From assembly GCA_002841885.1 (NCBI GenBank), contig PHBE01000005.1:62001-126000 (forward strand): a stretch of 64,000 nt of DNA, read 5' to 3'. Positions 53,845-61,694 of this stretch are shown here, in pieces. Numbering within the stretch: the stretch's first letter is position 1; every line of letters begins with the position of its first letter. The DNA is from Deltaproteobacteria bacterium HGW-Deltaproteobacteria-18. Its GTDB lineage: Bacteria > Desulfobacterota > Desulfovibrionia > Desulfovibrionales > Desulfomicrobiaceae. Under the pieces are notes generated by a model. It made no database searches. It was given only the letters and a program-made list of their open reading frames with translations, and was not told the origin of the DNA. Position numbers and translations under genes: made by a program.

Positions 53845-54608
53845 CGCTGCTCTCCATAGAAAACCTGAGCAAGAACTTTGGCGGCCTCATGGCTGTCAAC
53901 GAGGTTTCCTTTGATGTCGAGGCGGGCAGCATCGTCGGTCTCATCGGGCCCAACGGTGCCGGGAAAACCACCGTATTCAATCTCATCACCGGCAACTACC
54001 AGCCCAACACGGGCACGGTCCTCTTCGACGGTCAGAACCTTGTAGGCCTGCCCACCCACACCATAGTTGAGCGGGGCATCGCCCGCACCTTCCAGACCAT
54101 TCGCCTGTTCCAGAACATGAGCGTCCTTGAAAACGTGCTCGCGGGCGGACATTGCCGCATGCAGTCGGGCTCGCTGGCGGCCATGTTCCGCACTCCGGCC
54201 CAGCGACGCGAGGAACACGAGTCCATGCGTCAGGCCATGGCCGAACTGGAATTCGTGGGCCTGGCCCACGAATGGAAGAACAAGGCCAAGAACTTGTCCT
54301 ACGGCAACCAAAGACTCCTTGAAATCGCCCGCGCCCTGGCCACCCAGCCCAAGCTCATTGTGCTTGACGAACCGGCTGGCGGCATGAACGACCAGGAAAC
54401 CCATGATCTCATTCGCCTGATCCGCGCCATCCAGGATCGAGGCATCACGGTCCTCCTGATCGAACACGACATGGGCCTGGTCATGCGTGTCTGCTCATCC
54501 CTGGTCGTGCTTGAGCACGGTGCAAAAATTGCGTCCGGCACGCCCGCCGAGATCCAGGCAAACCCGCGTGTCATCGAAGCCTACCTCGGTGTCGACTCCG
54601 ACGAATAA
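53841..54608 (+). CDS. livG: Branched-chain amino-acid transporter ATPase LivG
   Basis: A 255-residue ATPase. Walker A GPNGAGKTTVFN near residue 37, LSYGNQRLLEIARAL signature (the usual LSGG replaced by LSYG, as is common in LivG), and Walker B LIVLDEPAGGMN. The start overlaps livM by 4 bases. It hydrolyses ATP together with LivF. Confidence 0.95.
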   Translation: MTLLSIENLSKNFGGLMAVNEVSFDVEAGSIVGLIGPNGAGKTTVFNLITGNYQPNTGTVLFDGQNLVGLPTHTIVERGIARTFQTIRLFQNMSVLENVLAGGHCRMQSGSLAAMFRTPAQRREEHESMRQAMAELEFVGLAHEWKNKAKNLSYGNQRLLEIARALATQPKLIVLDEPAGGMNDQETHDLIRLIRAIQDRGITVLLIEHDMGLVMRVCSSLVVLEHGAKIASGTPAEIQANPRVIEAYLGVDSDE

Positions 54609-54618
54609 AGGACCCCAC

Positions 54619-55332
54619 ATGCTGCTCAAAATTGAAAACCTGCGCGTGAACTATGGCAACGTCGAAGCCCTGCACGGGATCAACCTCGAAGTTGAAGAAG
54701 GGGAAATCGTAACCATACTCGGTGCCAACGGTGCCGGGAAATCGACCACGCTCAATGCCATCAGCGGACTGGTCAACATTACCGGGGGAACGATCTTCTT
54801 CCGCGACACGGCCCTGCACAAGATGCCTGCGCATGAAATCGTGAAACACAAGATCACCCAGAGTCCCGAAGGACGCCGCGTCTTCACGACCCTGACCGTG
54901 CAGGAGAACCTCATTCTGGGCGCGTTCACGTCCACCAACACCGAGCGAATCCAGAATAGCCTGAAGTGGATATATCAGCTTTTTCCGCGCCTCCATGAAC
55001 GACGCAAGCAGATGGCGGGAACCTTGAGCGGGGGCGAACAGCAGATGCTGGCCATAGGCCGGGCGCTGATGGCCAACCCCAAGATCCTGCTTCTCGACGA
55101 ACCAAGTCTTGGCCTGGCCCCGATCCTGGTCAAATCCATCTTTGACACCGTCAAGGAAATCAACAAGACCGGGGTGACCGTCATCCTGGTCGAACAGAAT
55201 GCCAAGGCCGCCCTCAAACTGGCCCACAGGGGCTACGTCATGGAAGTAGGCAACATCGTGCTGGCTGATTCGGCAGCCAACCTGCTCAAGAACGAACAGG
55301 TGCAGCAGGCATATCTGGGCGGAGGGCATTAG
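54619..55332 (+). CDS. livF: Branched-chain amino-acid transporter ATPase LivF
   Basis: A 237-residue ATPase. Walker A GANGAGKSTTLN near residue 35, signature LSGGEQQMLAIGRAL, Walker B ILLLDEPSLGLAP, and a VEQNAK loop typical of LivF. It begins 10 bases after the livG stop at ATG 54619; the frame open upstream is a shadow of livG. It closes the operon before a strong terminator. Confidence 0.95.
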   Translation: MLLKIENLRVNYGNVEALHGINLEVEEGEIVTILGANGAGKSTTLNAISGLVNITGGTIFFRDTALHKMPAHEIVKHKITQSPEGRRVFTTLTVQENLILGAFTSTNTERIQNSLKWIYQLFPRLHERRKQMAGTLSGGEQQMLAIGRALMANPKILLLDEPSLGLAPILVKSIFDTVKEINKTGVTVILVEQNAKAALKLAHRGYVMEVGNIVLADSAANLLKNEQVQQAYLGGGH

Positions 55333-55358
55333 CCTCTCGCCACTTGTTTTGGACAGAC

Positions 55359-55393
55359 AAAGCCACGTCGTGAAAAACGGCGTGGCTTTTTTG
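55359..55393 (+). terminator. Rho-independent terminator after livF
   Basis: AGCCACG ... CGTGGCT with a mostly paired inner part (tcg and cgg), then TTTTTT. Confidence 0.82.
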
Positions 55394-55462
55394 CTCACAG
55401 CCTAGCCTTCCGCGATCACATCACAGCCAGGTCAATGAACTCGTCACACCAGCCCAACTAAA

Positions 55463-55924
55463 TCACTGCCGCCCAAGACGGGCGACTATCCCGAATTCTT
55501 CTTCCGTCACGGGCATGACTGACAGACGTGAACCTTTTTTTAAAAGTTCCATCCCTTCAAGTCCTTTCACACCGCGCAACGAACCAAGCGGGACCGGATG
55601 CAAAAATTTCTCAACGAACTGCACATCGACCATGAACCACAACGGGTTTTCGGGCGTAGAACGGGGATCAAAGTGCTGATCCTCAGGATTAAAAGCCGTA
55701 TGGTCGGGGTAACTTTCGCGCACCACCCTGGCGATGCCCACCACTCCAGGATTTTTTACGCTGTGATAAAAAAGGATCAGATCGCCCAGGCTCATCTGGT
55801 CGCGCATGAAATTGCGCGCCTGGAAATTGCGCACGCCATCCCAGCTCGACGTCTGTCCGGATGCGGCCGCCAGATCATCGATGGAAAAACATCCCGGCTC
55901 GGTCTTCATCAACCAGTATTTCAT
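55463..55924 (-). CDS. EVE-domain protein
   Basis: A 153-residue protein made of one EVE domain, a PUA-like fold that binds modified bases in DNA or RNA. It begins MKYWLMKTEPGCFSIDDL, then WDGVRNFQARNFMRDQMSLGDL and GVVGIARVV, all family positions. Start at ATG 55924, 7 nt after AGGAGGG. It is a single gene between the Liv operon and the apr-qmo operon; related proteins sit beside modification-dependent restriction systems, but none is seen here. Confidence 0.88.
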   Translation of the reverse strand: MKYWLMKTEPGCFSIDDLAAASGQTSSWDGVRNFQARNFMRDQMSLGDLILFYHSVKNPGVVGIARVVRESYPDHTAFNPEDQHFDPRSTPENPLWFMVDVQFVEKFLHPVPLGSLRGVKGLEGMELLKKGSRLSVMPVTEEEFGIVARLGRQ

Positions 55925-56011
55925 CAGCCCCTCCTGTTCTCGTAATCGATCCGGCAACTTCCCAAAATCGAGCTCTTCTTGCAATGTTTTCAGCCCGCGC
56001 TTCAGGCTGAA

Positions 56012-56043
56012 AATAAAAAGGCTCCCCCCGGAGGAGGAGCCTT
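56012..56043 (-). terminator. Terminator after the apr-qmo operon
   Basis: On the minus strand AAGGCTCC...GGAGCCTT, an 8-bp stem, then TTATTTTC. It closes the operon after the qmoD-type gene. Confidence 0.8.
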
Positions 56044-56067
56044 TGAGGCAGTGATGCGAATGCGCTT

Positions 56068-56742
56068 CTACCAGTTGGAGTCGGCGAAGGGGTCCTGCGA
56101 TCCACCGGCGAAACCGAAATCGGTACCAGCGGCAGTTTCGGCCGGGGCGCCTGCGGCTTCGGCAGCGGCGGGAGCTGCTGCACCGGCGGCAGCGGCAACA
56201 CCGGCAACGCCGGCAACAACCACACCGGTCTTCTTCACTTCTTCAACTTCCTTCAGCAGGGCTTCGAGCTTGCCGGTGAACTCGACAATACGGGCTTCAG
56301 TGGTCACGAACAGAGCTTCGGCTTCGCCCTTCTTCTGTCCTTCGAATTCCTTGACCTTGGCGCTCAGGGCCGCAATCTCGGCATCCTTGGCAGCCAGGGC
56401 CTTGGTCAGTTCTTCGACCTTGGCGCTCTTGGCGTTGATCTGGCCTTTGTAGTCGGCCAGTTTGGCGAAGACTTCGTCCACTTCGGCCTTGGCCTTGACA
56501 GGCATGGGCGCGACGGAGACGGACTGGCCCAACTCGACCATCTGCCCCTTGGACATCTTGGTCAATTCAGGATGCTGCTCATAAATCCATGCCTTGGCAA
56601 GAGCCGCGGCAAAAGGAGTGGAATCGCCATCCAGGTCTTTCTGGGTCAGATAGCCCAGCATTTCGGCAACGGAAGCGTTGCCATCACCCTTCAGGTAGGC
56701 CACAAAAGTATCCATGGGAAAAATCTTGCGAGCTTCAGACAT
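56068..56742 (-). CDS. qmoD: QmoD-type coiled-coil protein, apr-qmo operon
   Basis: A 224-residue protein of unknown function. It is the promoter-distal gene of the operon, in the position of DVU0851 (qmoD) in D. vulgaris, where deletion work pointed to a role in sulfate reduction; homology is by position and not computed here. The N-terminus (residues 1-75) is compact and acidic. Residues 85-170 are predicted coiled coil by heptad-like Leu/Ala/Val spacing (KVEELTKALAAKDAEIAALSAKV). Residues 172-205 are a low-complexity Ala/Pro/Gly stretch, and the tail is DPFADSNW. It follows qmoC by 15 bases. Confidence 0.8.
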   Translation of the reverse strand: MSEARKIFPMDTFVAYLKGDGNASVAEMLGYLTQKDLDGDSTPFAAALAKAWIYEQHPELTKMSKGQMVELGQSVSVAPMPVKAKAEVDEVFAKLADYKGQINAKSAKVEELTKALAAKDAEIAALSAKVKEFEGQKKGEAEALFVTTEARIVEFTGKLEALLKEVEEVKKTGVVVAGVAGVAAAAGAAAPAAAEAAGAPAETAAGTDFGFAGGSQDPFADSNW

Positions 56743-56757
56743 GGTGTCCTCCTTTAA

Positions 56758-57984
56758 TTAAATAACAAAGATTTTGTCATCTTCGATGAGTTTTTCGTCA
56801 ATGGGCAAACGACCGATATACCGTGCATAAATGAGCGCTGTGGTGCGATACACCAAATGCCCAAGTTTGGACCAAGGCAGATACGCAATCAGCATGAAGA
56901 TGCTGACCAGATGCAGATAGTACGTGAAGAAGGCCAGAGGCGCGACGCCTGCCAGACGGAAGATCTGGGAGCCGATGCCGGTCAGGGTCACAACCCAGAT
57001 CACACCGAGCAGATACCAGTCATAGTAGTTGGAAACGGACTTTCTGGTGTCCGAATTCAAGCGCCGACGGGTCAGCAGAGTGAGACCGGTCACCAGCAGC
57101 ACCGCGCCCACGTTGGCCAGGATCTTGACCGGGTGCCAGAGAGGCATGGGCGTATGACCGACTGGTGCCAGCAGGGGAATGACCTTGCCGCCCCAGTGAG
57201 CCACGGCCACGATGGACGTGACGATGGCGCAGGCCACGAATCCGTAAAACAGGATCTGATGACCCTTGACCCTTTCTTCGTCAGCGGGGCTGTCCACGCA
57301 GTTCTTGAAACGGGAATGCTGGAGGACATCGTACTTGATCGTCGCGATGATCGCGTCTTTCAAGGTCGGCTTTTTGTATCCGATGACGAACGTCTCGGTC
57401 ACGTTGGCCTTGAACCCGTCGATCATGTTCTTGATCCCAAGCCCGAAGCAGATGGCCACGAAGATGGCAACCAGTCCGAACAGGGGGTCAATGGTGAAAT
57501 CGCCGGGGAAGAGGTTGCCATAAACGATCTTGCCGTTTTCAGTGAGCGGGAAAAAAGAGCCCACAAGGGCGGCACGGATCATCCAGATAAAGGCGAAAAT
57601 GGCCATCGGAATACCTGCCAGGATGGGCAGGTGCTTGGGCGAACTCATCCACTCGCCGATAATGGCAGGCTTCACCAGCTTGCGGTAGGTCATGTTGCGC
57701 AGGGCGCCCAGCAGGTCTCCAGGTTTTGCTCCGCGAGGACACAGTTCGGAACAGGTTCCGCAATTGTGACACAACCAGATGTCGATATCGTTGACCAGCT
57801 TGTCTTTGAGACCCCACTGGGCCCAGACCATTTCCTTGCGCGGATAGGGATTGTCCGCAGGAGACATGGGGCATGCGACAGAGCAGGTAGCGCACTGGTA
57901 GCACTTCTTGAGATCCGCACCACCCACCTCCTGCAGTTCCTTGACGAACTGCAGATTAGGCTCAATCTTAATTGTTTTGGACAT
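56758..57984 (-). CDS. qmoC: Quinone-interacting oxidoreductase, membrane subunit QmoC
   Basis: A 408-residue subunit. The N-terminal part is HdrC-like with two [4Fe-4S] sites: Cys28, 31, 34 and 38 (CYQCATCSVAC), and Cys72, 75, 78 and 82 (CHNCGTCSELC). From about residue 115 it is membrane-bound, with several hydrophobic segments and His residues that fit b-type hemes. It is the likely site of menaquinone exchange. It begins 11 bases after qmoB. Confidence 0.95.
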   Translation of the reverse strand: MSKTIKIEPNLQFVKELQEVGGADLKKCYQCATCSVACPMSPADNPYPRKEMVWAQWGLKDKLVNDIDIWLCHNCGTCSELCPRGAKPGDLLGALRNMTYRKLVKPAIIGEWMSSPKHLPILAGIPMAIFAFIWMIRAALVGSFFPLTENGKIVYGNLFPGDFTIDPLFGLVAIFVAICFGLGIKNMIDGFKANVTETFVIGYKKPTLKDAIIATIKYDVLQHSRFKNCVDSPADEERVKGHQILFYGFVACAIVTSIVAVAHWGGKVIPLLAPVGHTPMPLWHPVKILANVGAVLLVTGLTLLTRRRLNSDTRKSVSNYYDWYLLGVIWVVTLTGIGSQIFRLAGVAPLAFFTYYLHLVSIFMLIAYLPWSKLGHLVYRTTALIYARYIGRLPIDEKLIEDDKIFVI

Positions 57985-57995
57985 ACATGCTCCTC

Positions 57996-60287
57996 CTAGT
58001 ATCCCTTGAACGGGTTGGGACCAAGCTTGGTGATCGCATCAACAAACTCGTCAATCATGCCGGGAACCTTGTCGTATTCGTCAATGGCGACCTGCATCTG
58101 CTGTACCCGTTCGGTTTCAATGCCAAGCTTGCCCAGGGTTTCACCAATGTTGGCCATACGGCGACTGCACAGGTCCGATCCCTTGACGAAGTGGCACTGG
58201 TAATCTTCACCGTACTTGCAGCCCAGGAGCAGGCAGCCGTCAGTGCCCTTGGACATGGCATCGGCGATCCAGATGGTATTGACCGAACCAAGGCAACGCA
58301 CCGGAACGATGCGCACGTAGGGGCTCCACTTCTTGCCGCGCAGGGCGGCCATGTCGAGGGCCGGATAGGCGTCGTTCTCACAGGCAAGAATGAGCATGCG
58401 CGGGCCGCCCACTTCCATGTCATCGGGAACCTCGACCTGCTTGATCATGGATCCGATCTGATCGACGTTGTAGTTGTCGAAGAAGATGACGCGTTCAGGG
58501 CAGGCACCCATGCACGTTCCACAACGACGGCAACGCGAGGTATTGGGCATCGGGTTGCCCTTTTCGTCCTCGTCCAGAGCTCCGAAAGGACATTCTTCCG
58601 TGCAGCGCTTGCACTGTGTGCAACGCACCAGGTTGAACTTCGGGAAGGACAGATCGCCCGAACGCGGATGAACCGCCATGCCTCTGTTAGATGATTCAAG
58701 ACACTGAACCGCTTTCAGGGCCGCGCCTGCAGCATCGACTTCGGCCGTGGCCATGGTCATGGGCTGGCGCACGCTCCCGGCGGCATAAATGCCGGTGCGG
58801 CGAGTTTCATAGGGGAAGCAGATATAGTTGGAATCGGCGTATCCGCTGAACAGCTCAAGGTCAGGCATGGCAGGGCCCTGACGGTATTTGAGCTTGAGGA
58901 TCGGATCAAGTGCGGTAGTGGGCACCATGGCCGTGGGCAGCACCAGCATGTCCACCTCGATCTCGACCTTTGCTCCAAGGAGGGTGTCCTCAAGAACCAC
59001 CACGATGTCGCCATCGCCACCGTCGCGGACTTCACTGATCACGCCCTTGGTCATCATGACGCTCGGATCGTTCTGCGCAGCCTTGTAATAAAGCTCGTTC
59101 AAGCCGGGGACCATCATGTGCTCGTAGACCACCATGGCCACGCCGCCGGGAATGAATTCGCGGACGTAGTTCGCCTGCTTCAGGGCAGTCAGCGACGTCA
59201 GCTCGGAACTGTAGGACAAATGCTTGTAGGTATCCTGCTTGACGAAGTTGGTTTTGGGCGTGTCGTCAGCTTCCTTCACCTCCGCAGCGGCCAGCGCTGC
59301 GGCGCGGGCCTCCTGTTCCTTGACCTCGAAGGGAGCGAGCTTGTCGCCGAATCCGAGCAGGAACATGACCTTTGCAGGCTTGGCGCCATCACTCTTGCGC
59401 ACAACGGAACCAGCCTTGGCCATCATCTCGAACTCACGGGAAGTAACCACATTCTGAAGCTTCCCGTAGCCGAACGGCTTCAGGAAGGCGGTATCCTGTG
59501 GGACCCAGCCGGTGGCGATAACCACTGAACCGACGGCCACGACACGTTCTTCCTTGCCGACCTTCACGGTCACTTCGTAATTGCCTGGAGCTCCGGCAAT
59601 GCCGGCGATTTCGGACTCAAGAAGCACTTCGATTTTGTCCGAAGCCTGCACCTGGGCGATCTTCTTTTCCACACCCGTGGCATGAGCCGCGTCATAGGGA
59701 AAGGAAAAGGGAATGGTCTTGTACATGCCGGCGGCTGCGCCACCAAGCATTTCTTTCTTTTCAACCAATGTCACGTCGTATCCGACGGCAGCAACATCAA
59801 GAGCGGCGCTCATGCCTGCCCAGCCGCCACCGATGACCAGCACCCGGTTGACGACTTCGATTCCGCCATCTTCGGGAACCGCGGCTTTCTGCAATTTTAC
59901 GACGCCCATGTTCACATAGTCGTTGGCCATCTTGAAAAGCAACTCAGGAGTCGTTCCAGGAGCGACCTTTTCCTTGCTTGGATCCTCGTAGCAAAGCACG
60001 CAGAGTTCGCGCAGATTGACCCGGTCAACCAGGATGTCCTGCCCAAACTTGTAAAATTCCCAATCCACGCGAGGCGAAGTACCGCAGACGCAGACAGCAT
60101 TGATCAGGCCGGCATCGATGTCTGCCTGGATCATTGCCCTTCCTTCGGCAGTAGCCAGCCTCGGATGCACCTTGACAACGGGGCAGCAACCGCTCCATTT
60201 TTTCTGTACGCCATCGCACAGTTTCTGGATGTCGAGAACCCCGCCAAGGCTTGATTCGTCAAAATATACACCAATCTTGTCGGCCAT
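57996..60287 (-). CDS. qmoB: Quinone-interacting oxidoreductase subunit QmoB
   Basis: A 763-residue flavo-iron-sulfur protein of HdrA type. A FAD motif, VLVIGGGWAGMSAALDVAAVGYDVTLVE, lies near residues 150-178 (in parts: VLVIGGGWAGMSAALD). Two ferredoxin-like clusters are near 555-600 (CTQCKRCTEECPFGAL; CRRCGTCMGACPERV). The C-terminal 130 residues resemble MvhD, a [2Fe-2S]/electron-transfer domain. It lies 3 bases after qmoA and feeds electrons between QmoA and QmoC. Confidence 0.96.
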   Translation of the reverse strand: MADKIGVYFDESSLGGVLDIQKLCDGVQKKWSGCCPVVKVHPRLATAEGRAMIQADIDAGLINAVCVCGTSPRVDWEFYKFGQDILVDRVNLRELCVLCYEDPSKEKVAPGTTPELLFKMANDYVNMGVVKLQKAAVPEDGGIEVVNRVLVIGGGWAGMSAALDVAAVGYDVTLVEKKEMLGGAAAGMYKTIPFSFPYDAAHATGVEKKIAQVQASDKIEVLLESEIAGIAGAPGNYEVTVKVGKEERVVAVGSVVIATGWVPQDTAFLKPFGYGKLQNVVTSREFEMMAKAGSVVRKSDGAKPAKVMFLLGFGDKLAPFEVKEQEARAAALAAAEVKEADDTPKTNFVKQDTYKHLSYSSELTSLTALKQANYVREFIPGGVAMVVYEHMMVPGLNELYYKAAQNDPSVMMTKGVISEVRDGGDGDIVVVLEDTLLGAKVEIEVDMLVLPTAMVPTTALDPILKLKYRQGPAMPDLELFSGYADSNYICFPYETRRTGIYAAGSVRQPMTMATAEVDAAGAALKAVQCLESSNRGMAVHPRSGDLSFPKFNLVRCTQCKRCTEECPFGALDEDEKGNPMPNTSRCRRCGTCMGACPERVIFFDNYNVDQIGSMIKQVEVPDDMEVGGPRMLILACENDAYPALDMAALRGKKWSPYVRIVPVRCLGSVNTIWIADAMSKGTDGCLLLGCKYGEDYQCHFVKGSDLCSRRMANIGETLGKLGIETERVQQMQVAIDEYDKVPGMIDEFVDAITKLGPNPFKGY

Positions 60288-60290
60288 GAC

Positions 60291-61532
60291 CTACCTCCCT
60301 CTCACCGTCTGGATCGCTTTCATCGCTGCCCCGGTGGCAGACTGGGCCGACTTCATAACGTCCAGAGGTTGTTTGGCACAGCCCGCGGCAAAAATACCTT
60401 TTTCCTCCCCTCCAACGATGAACCCTTCGGCATCAACCGGGACATCTACAGGCAGGGAAGCGCCGGCCAGGCTGGGCTGCATTCCTGTGGCCAGAACCAC
60501 GAGATCGAAACGTTCGACAGACTTGGAGCACGTCACCGCATCTTCCACGGTAACCCACACGTCATCGCCTGCTTTGTCCTGTTCGACAGCAGCGACCTTG
60601 CCTTTGACGGCAAAGATCTTTTCATCTGCCAGAATCTTCTTGGCGAAATTGTCGTAGCGGCCAGGAGTCCGCAGATCAATGTAATAGATTGTCACTTCAG
60701 CGTCAGGATACTGTTCACGAACATATTGTGCCTGCTTCAAGGAAGCCATGCAGCAAATATAGGAACAATAATGGAGATGGTTCTCGTCGCGAGAGCCAGC
60801 GCACTGCACGAAAGCGATCTTTGTGGGCACACGGCCGTCGGAAGGCCGAAGAATCTTGCCGTTCGTCGGACCGTAAGGTGATGCAAGGCGTTCCATCTGC
60901 ATGTTGGAAATGCAGTTTTTGACCGCGCCCGCGCCCAGATTTGACAGATTCGTCACATCATAAGGCTTCCATCCTGTAGCGATAATGATGGAGCCAACGC
61001 TCAAGGTGATGCTCTTTTCTTCCTCTGTCAGATCAAGATAGTCGCATTTCTGGACTTTGCTCTTGTCAGAGTCGCTCAAGCTGGCCTTGTCCACAACATA
61101 ACGCTGCGGGAAGGCAAAAGGCGCATCCATGTAAACGGGTTTGCGCGTAGCCAAACCGAACTCGTAGTCGTTGACAACTTCCGTGGAAAGATCGTCGCAC
61201 AAATCGGAAAGATCAGGGCTGCTGGGGCCAGCGTAGCGCGGTTTGATCTGTACCGTAACCTCGTAATTTCCAACGGTGCCGTCTACCTTGGTCACTTCGG
61301 CCAGGGTAAAAAACTTCACATTGGGGTTGTTCTTGATCCGCTGATACTGAATTTCCAAACCGCATGAAGGTGGACACAGCTTCGGGAAATATTTGTTCAG
61401 CTGCATAACACGTCCACCCAGAAATGGGGTCTTCTCGATGATGAAGACCTCATGACCGATCTCAGCGGCCTCGAGGGCGGCGGTGAGTCCTGCGAAGCCA
61501 CCACCGATGACAAGTATGCTGTTGCTAGCCAT
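60291..61532 (-). CDS. qmoA: Quinone-interacting oxidoreductase subunit QmoA
   Basis: A 413-residue HdrA-like flavoprotein that is thought to contact the APS reductase. The FAD motif ILVIGGGFAGLTAALEAAEIG is near residues 5-25 (in parts: VIGGGFAGLTAAL), followed by FIIEKTPFLGGRVMQLNKYFP. Cysteines LCPPSCGLE and HYCSYICCMASLKQA are in the HdrA positions. Start at ATG 61532 is set by the GGGAGGAAUCGA SD. It is preceded by the aprA terminator and a long hairpin. Confidence 0.96.
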   Translation of the reverse strand: MASNSILVIGGGFAGLTAALEAAEIGHEVFIIEKTPFLGGRVMQLNKYFPKLCPPSCGLEIQYQRIKNNPNVKFFTLAEVTKVDGTVGNYEVTVQIKPRYAGPSSPDLSDLCDDLSTEVVNDYEFGLATRKPVYMDAPFAFPQRYVVDKASLSDSDKSKVQKCDYLDLTEEEKSITLSVGSIIIATGWKPYDVTNLSNLGAGAVKNCISNMQMERLASPYGPTNGKILRPSDGRVPTKIAFVQCAGSRDENHLHYCSYICCMASLKQAQYVREQYPDAEVTIYYIDLRTPGRYDNFAKKILADEKIFAVKGKVAAVEQDKAGDDVWVTVEDAVTCSKSVERFDLVVLATGMQPSLAGASLPVDVPVDAEGFIVGGEEKGIFAAGCAKQPLDVMKSAQSATGAAMKAIQTVRGR

Positions 61533-61574
61533 TCGATTCCTCCCAGAGCACATAAGTTGAAGGCCGTAAAAATG

Positions 61575-61640
61575 AATAGAATGGCCCAAGCATAATCTAT
61601 AACTACCAGAGGTTACAGATCATGCATAGACCATTCTATT
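61575..61640 (-). ncRNA. Long imperfect hairpin in apr-qmo intergenic RNA
   Basis: On the minus strand the 66 nt form two 29-nt arms with an 8-nt loop. The arms start AAUAGAAUGG and end CCAUUCUAUU. By hand count 24 positions are Watson-Crick pairs, four are G-U wobbles and one is a U-U mismatch. It lies between the aprA terminator and the qmoA SD. No family is recognised; it may be a processing site, stabiliser or regulatory leader. Confidence 0.6.
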
Positions 61641-61650
61641 TCCTGATAGA

Positions 61651-61684
61651 GAAAAAAGGCTGCGGGATGGTCCCGCAGCCTTTT
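61651..61684 (-). terminator. Terminator-like hairpin after aprA
   Basis: On the minus strand a long perfect stem (AAAAGGCTGCGGGA / TCCCGCAGCCTTTT) with a tiny loop is followed by TTCTCTATC. It lies 10 bases past the aprA stop, within the apr-qmo operon, so it probably reduces qmo transcription. Confidence 0.85.
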
Positions 61685-61694
61685 GGCCCATAAA

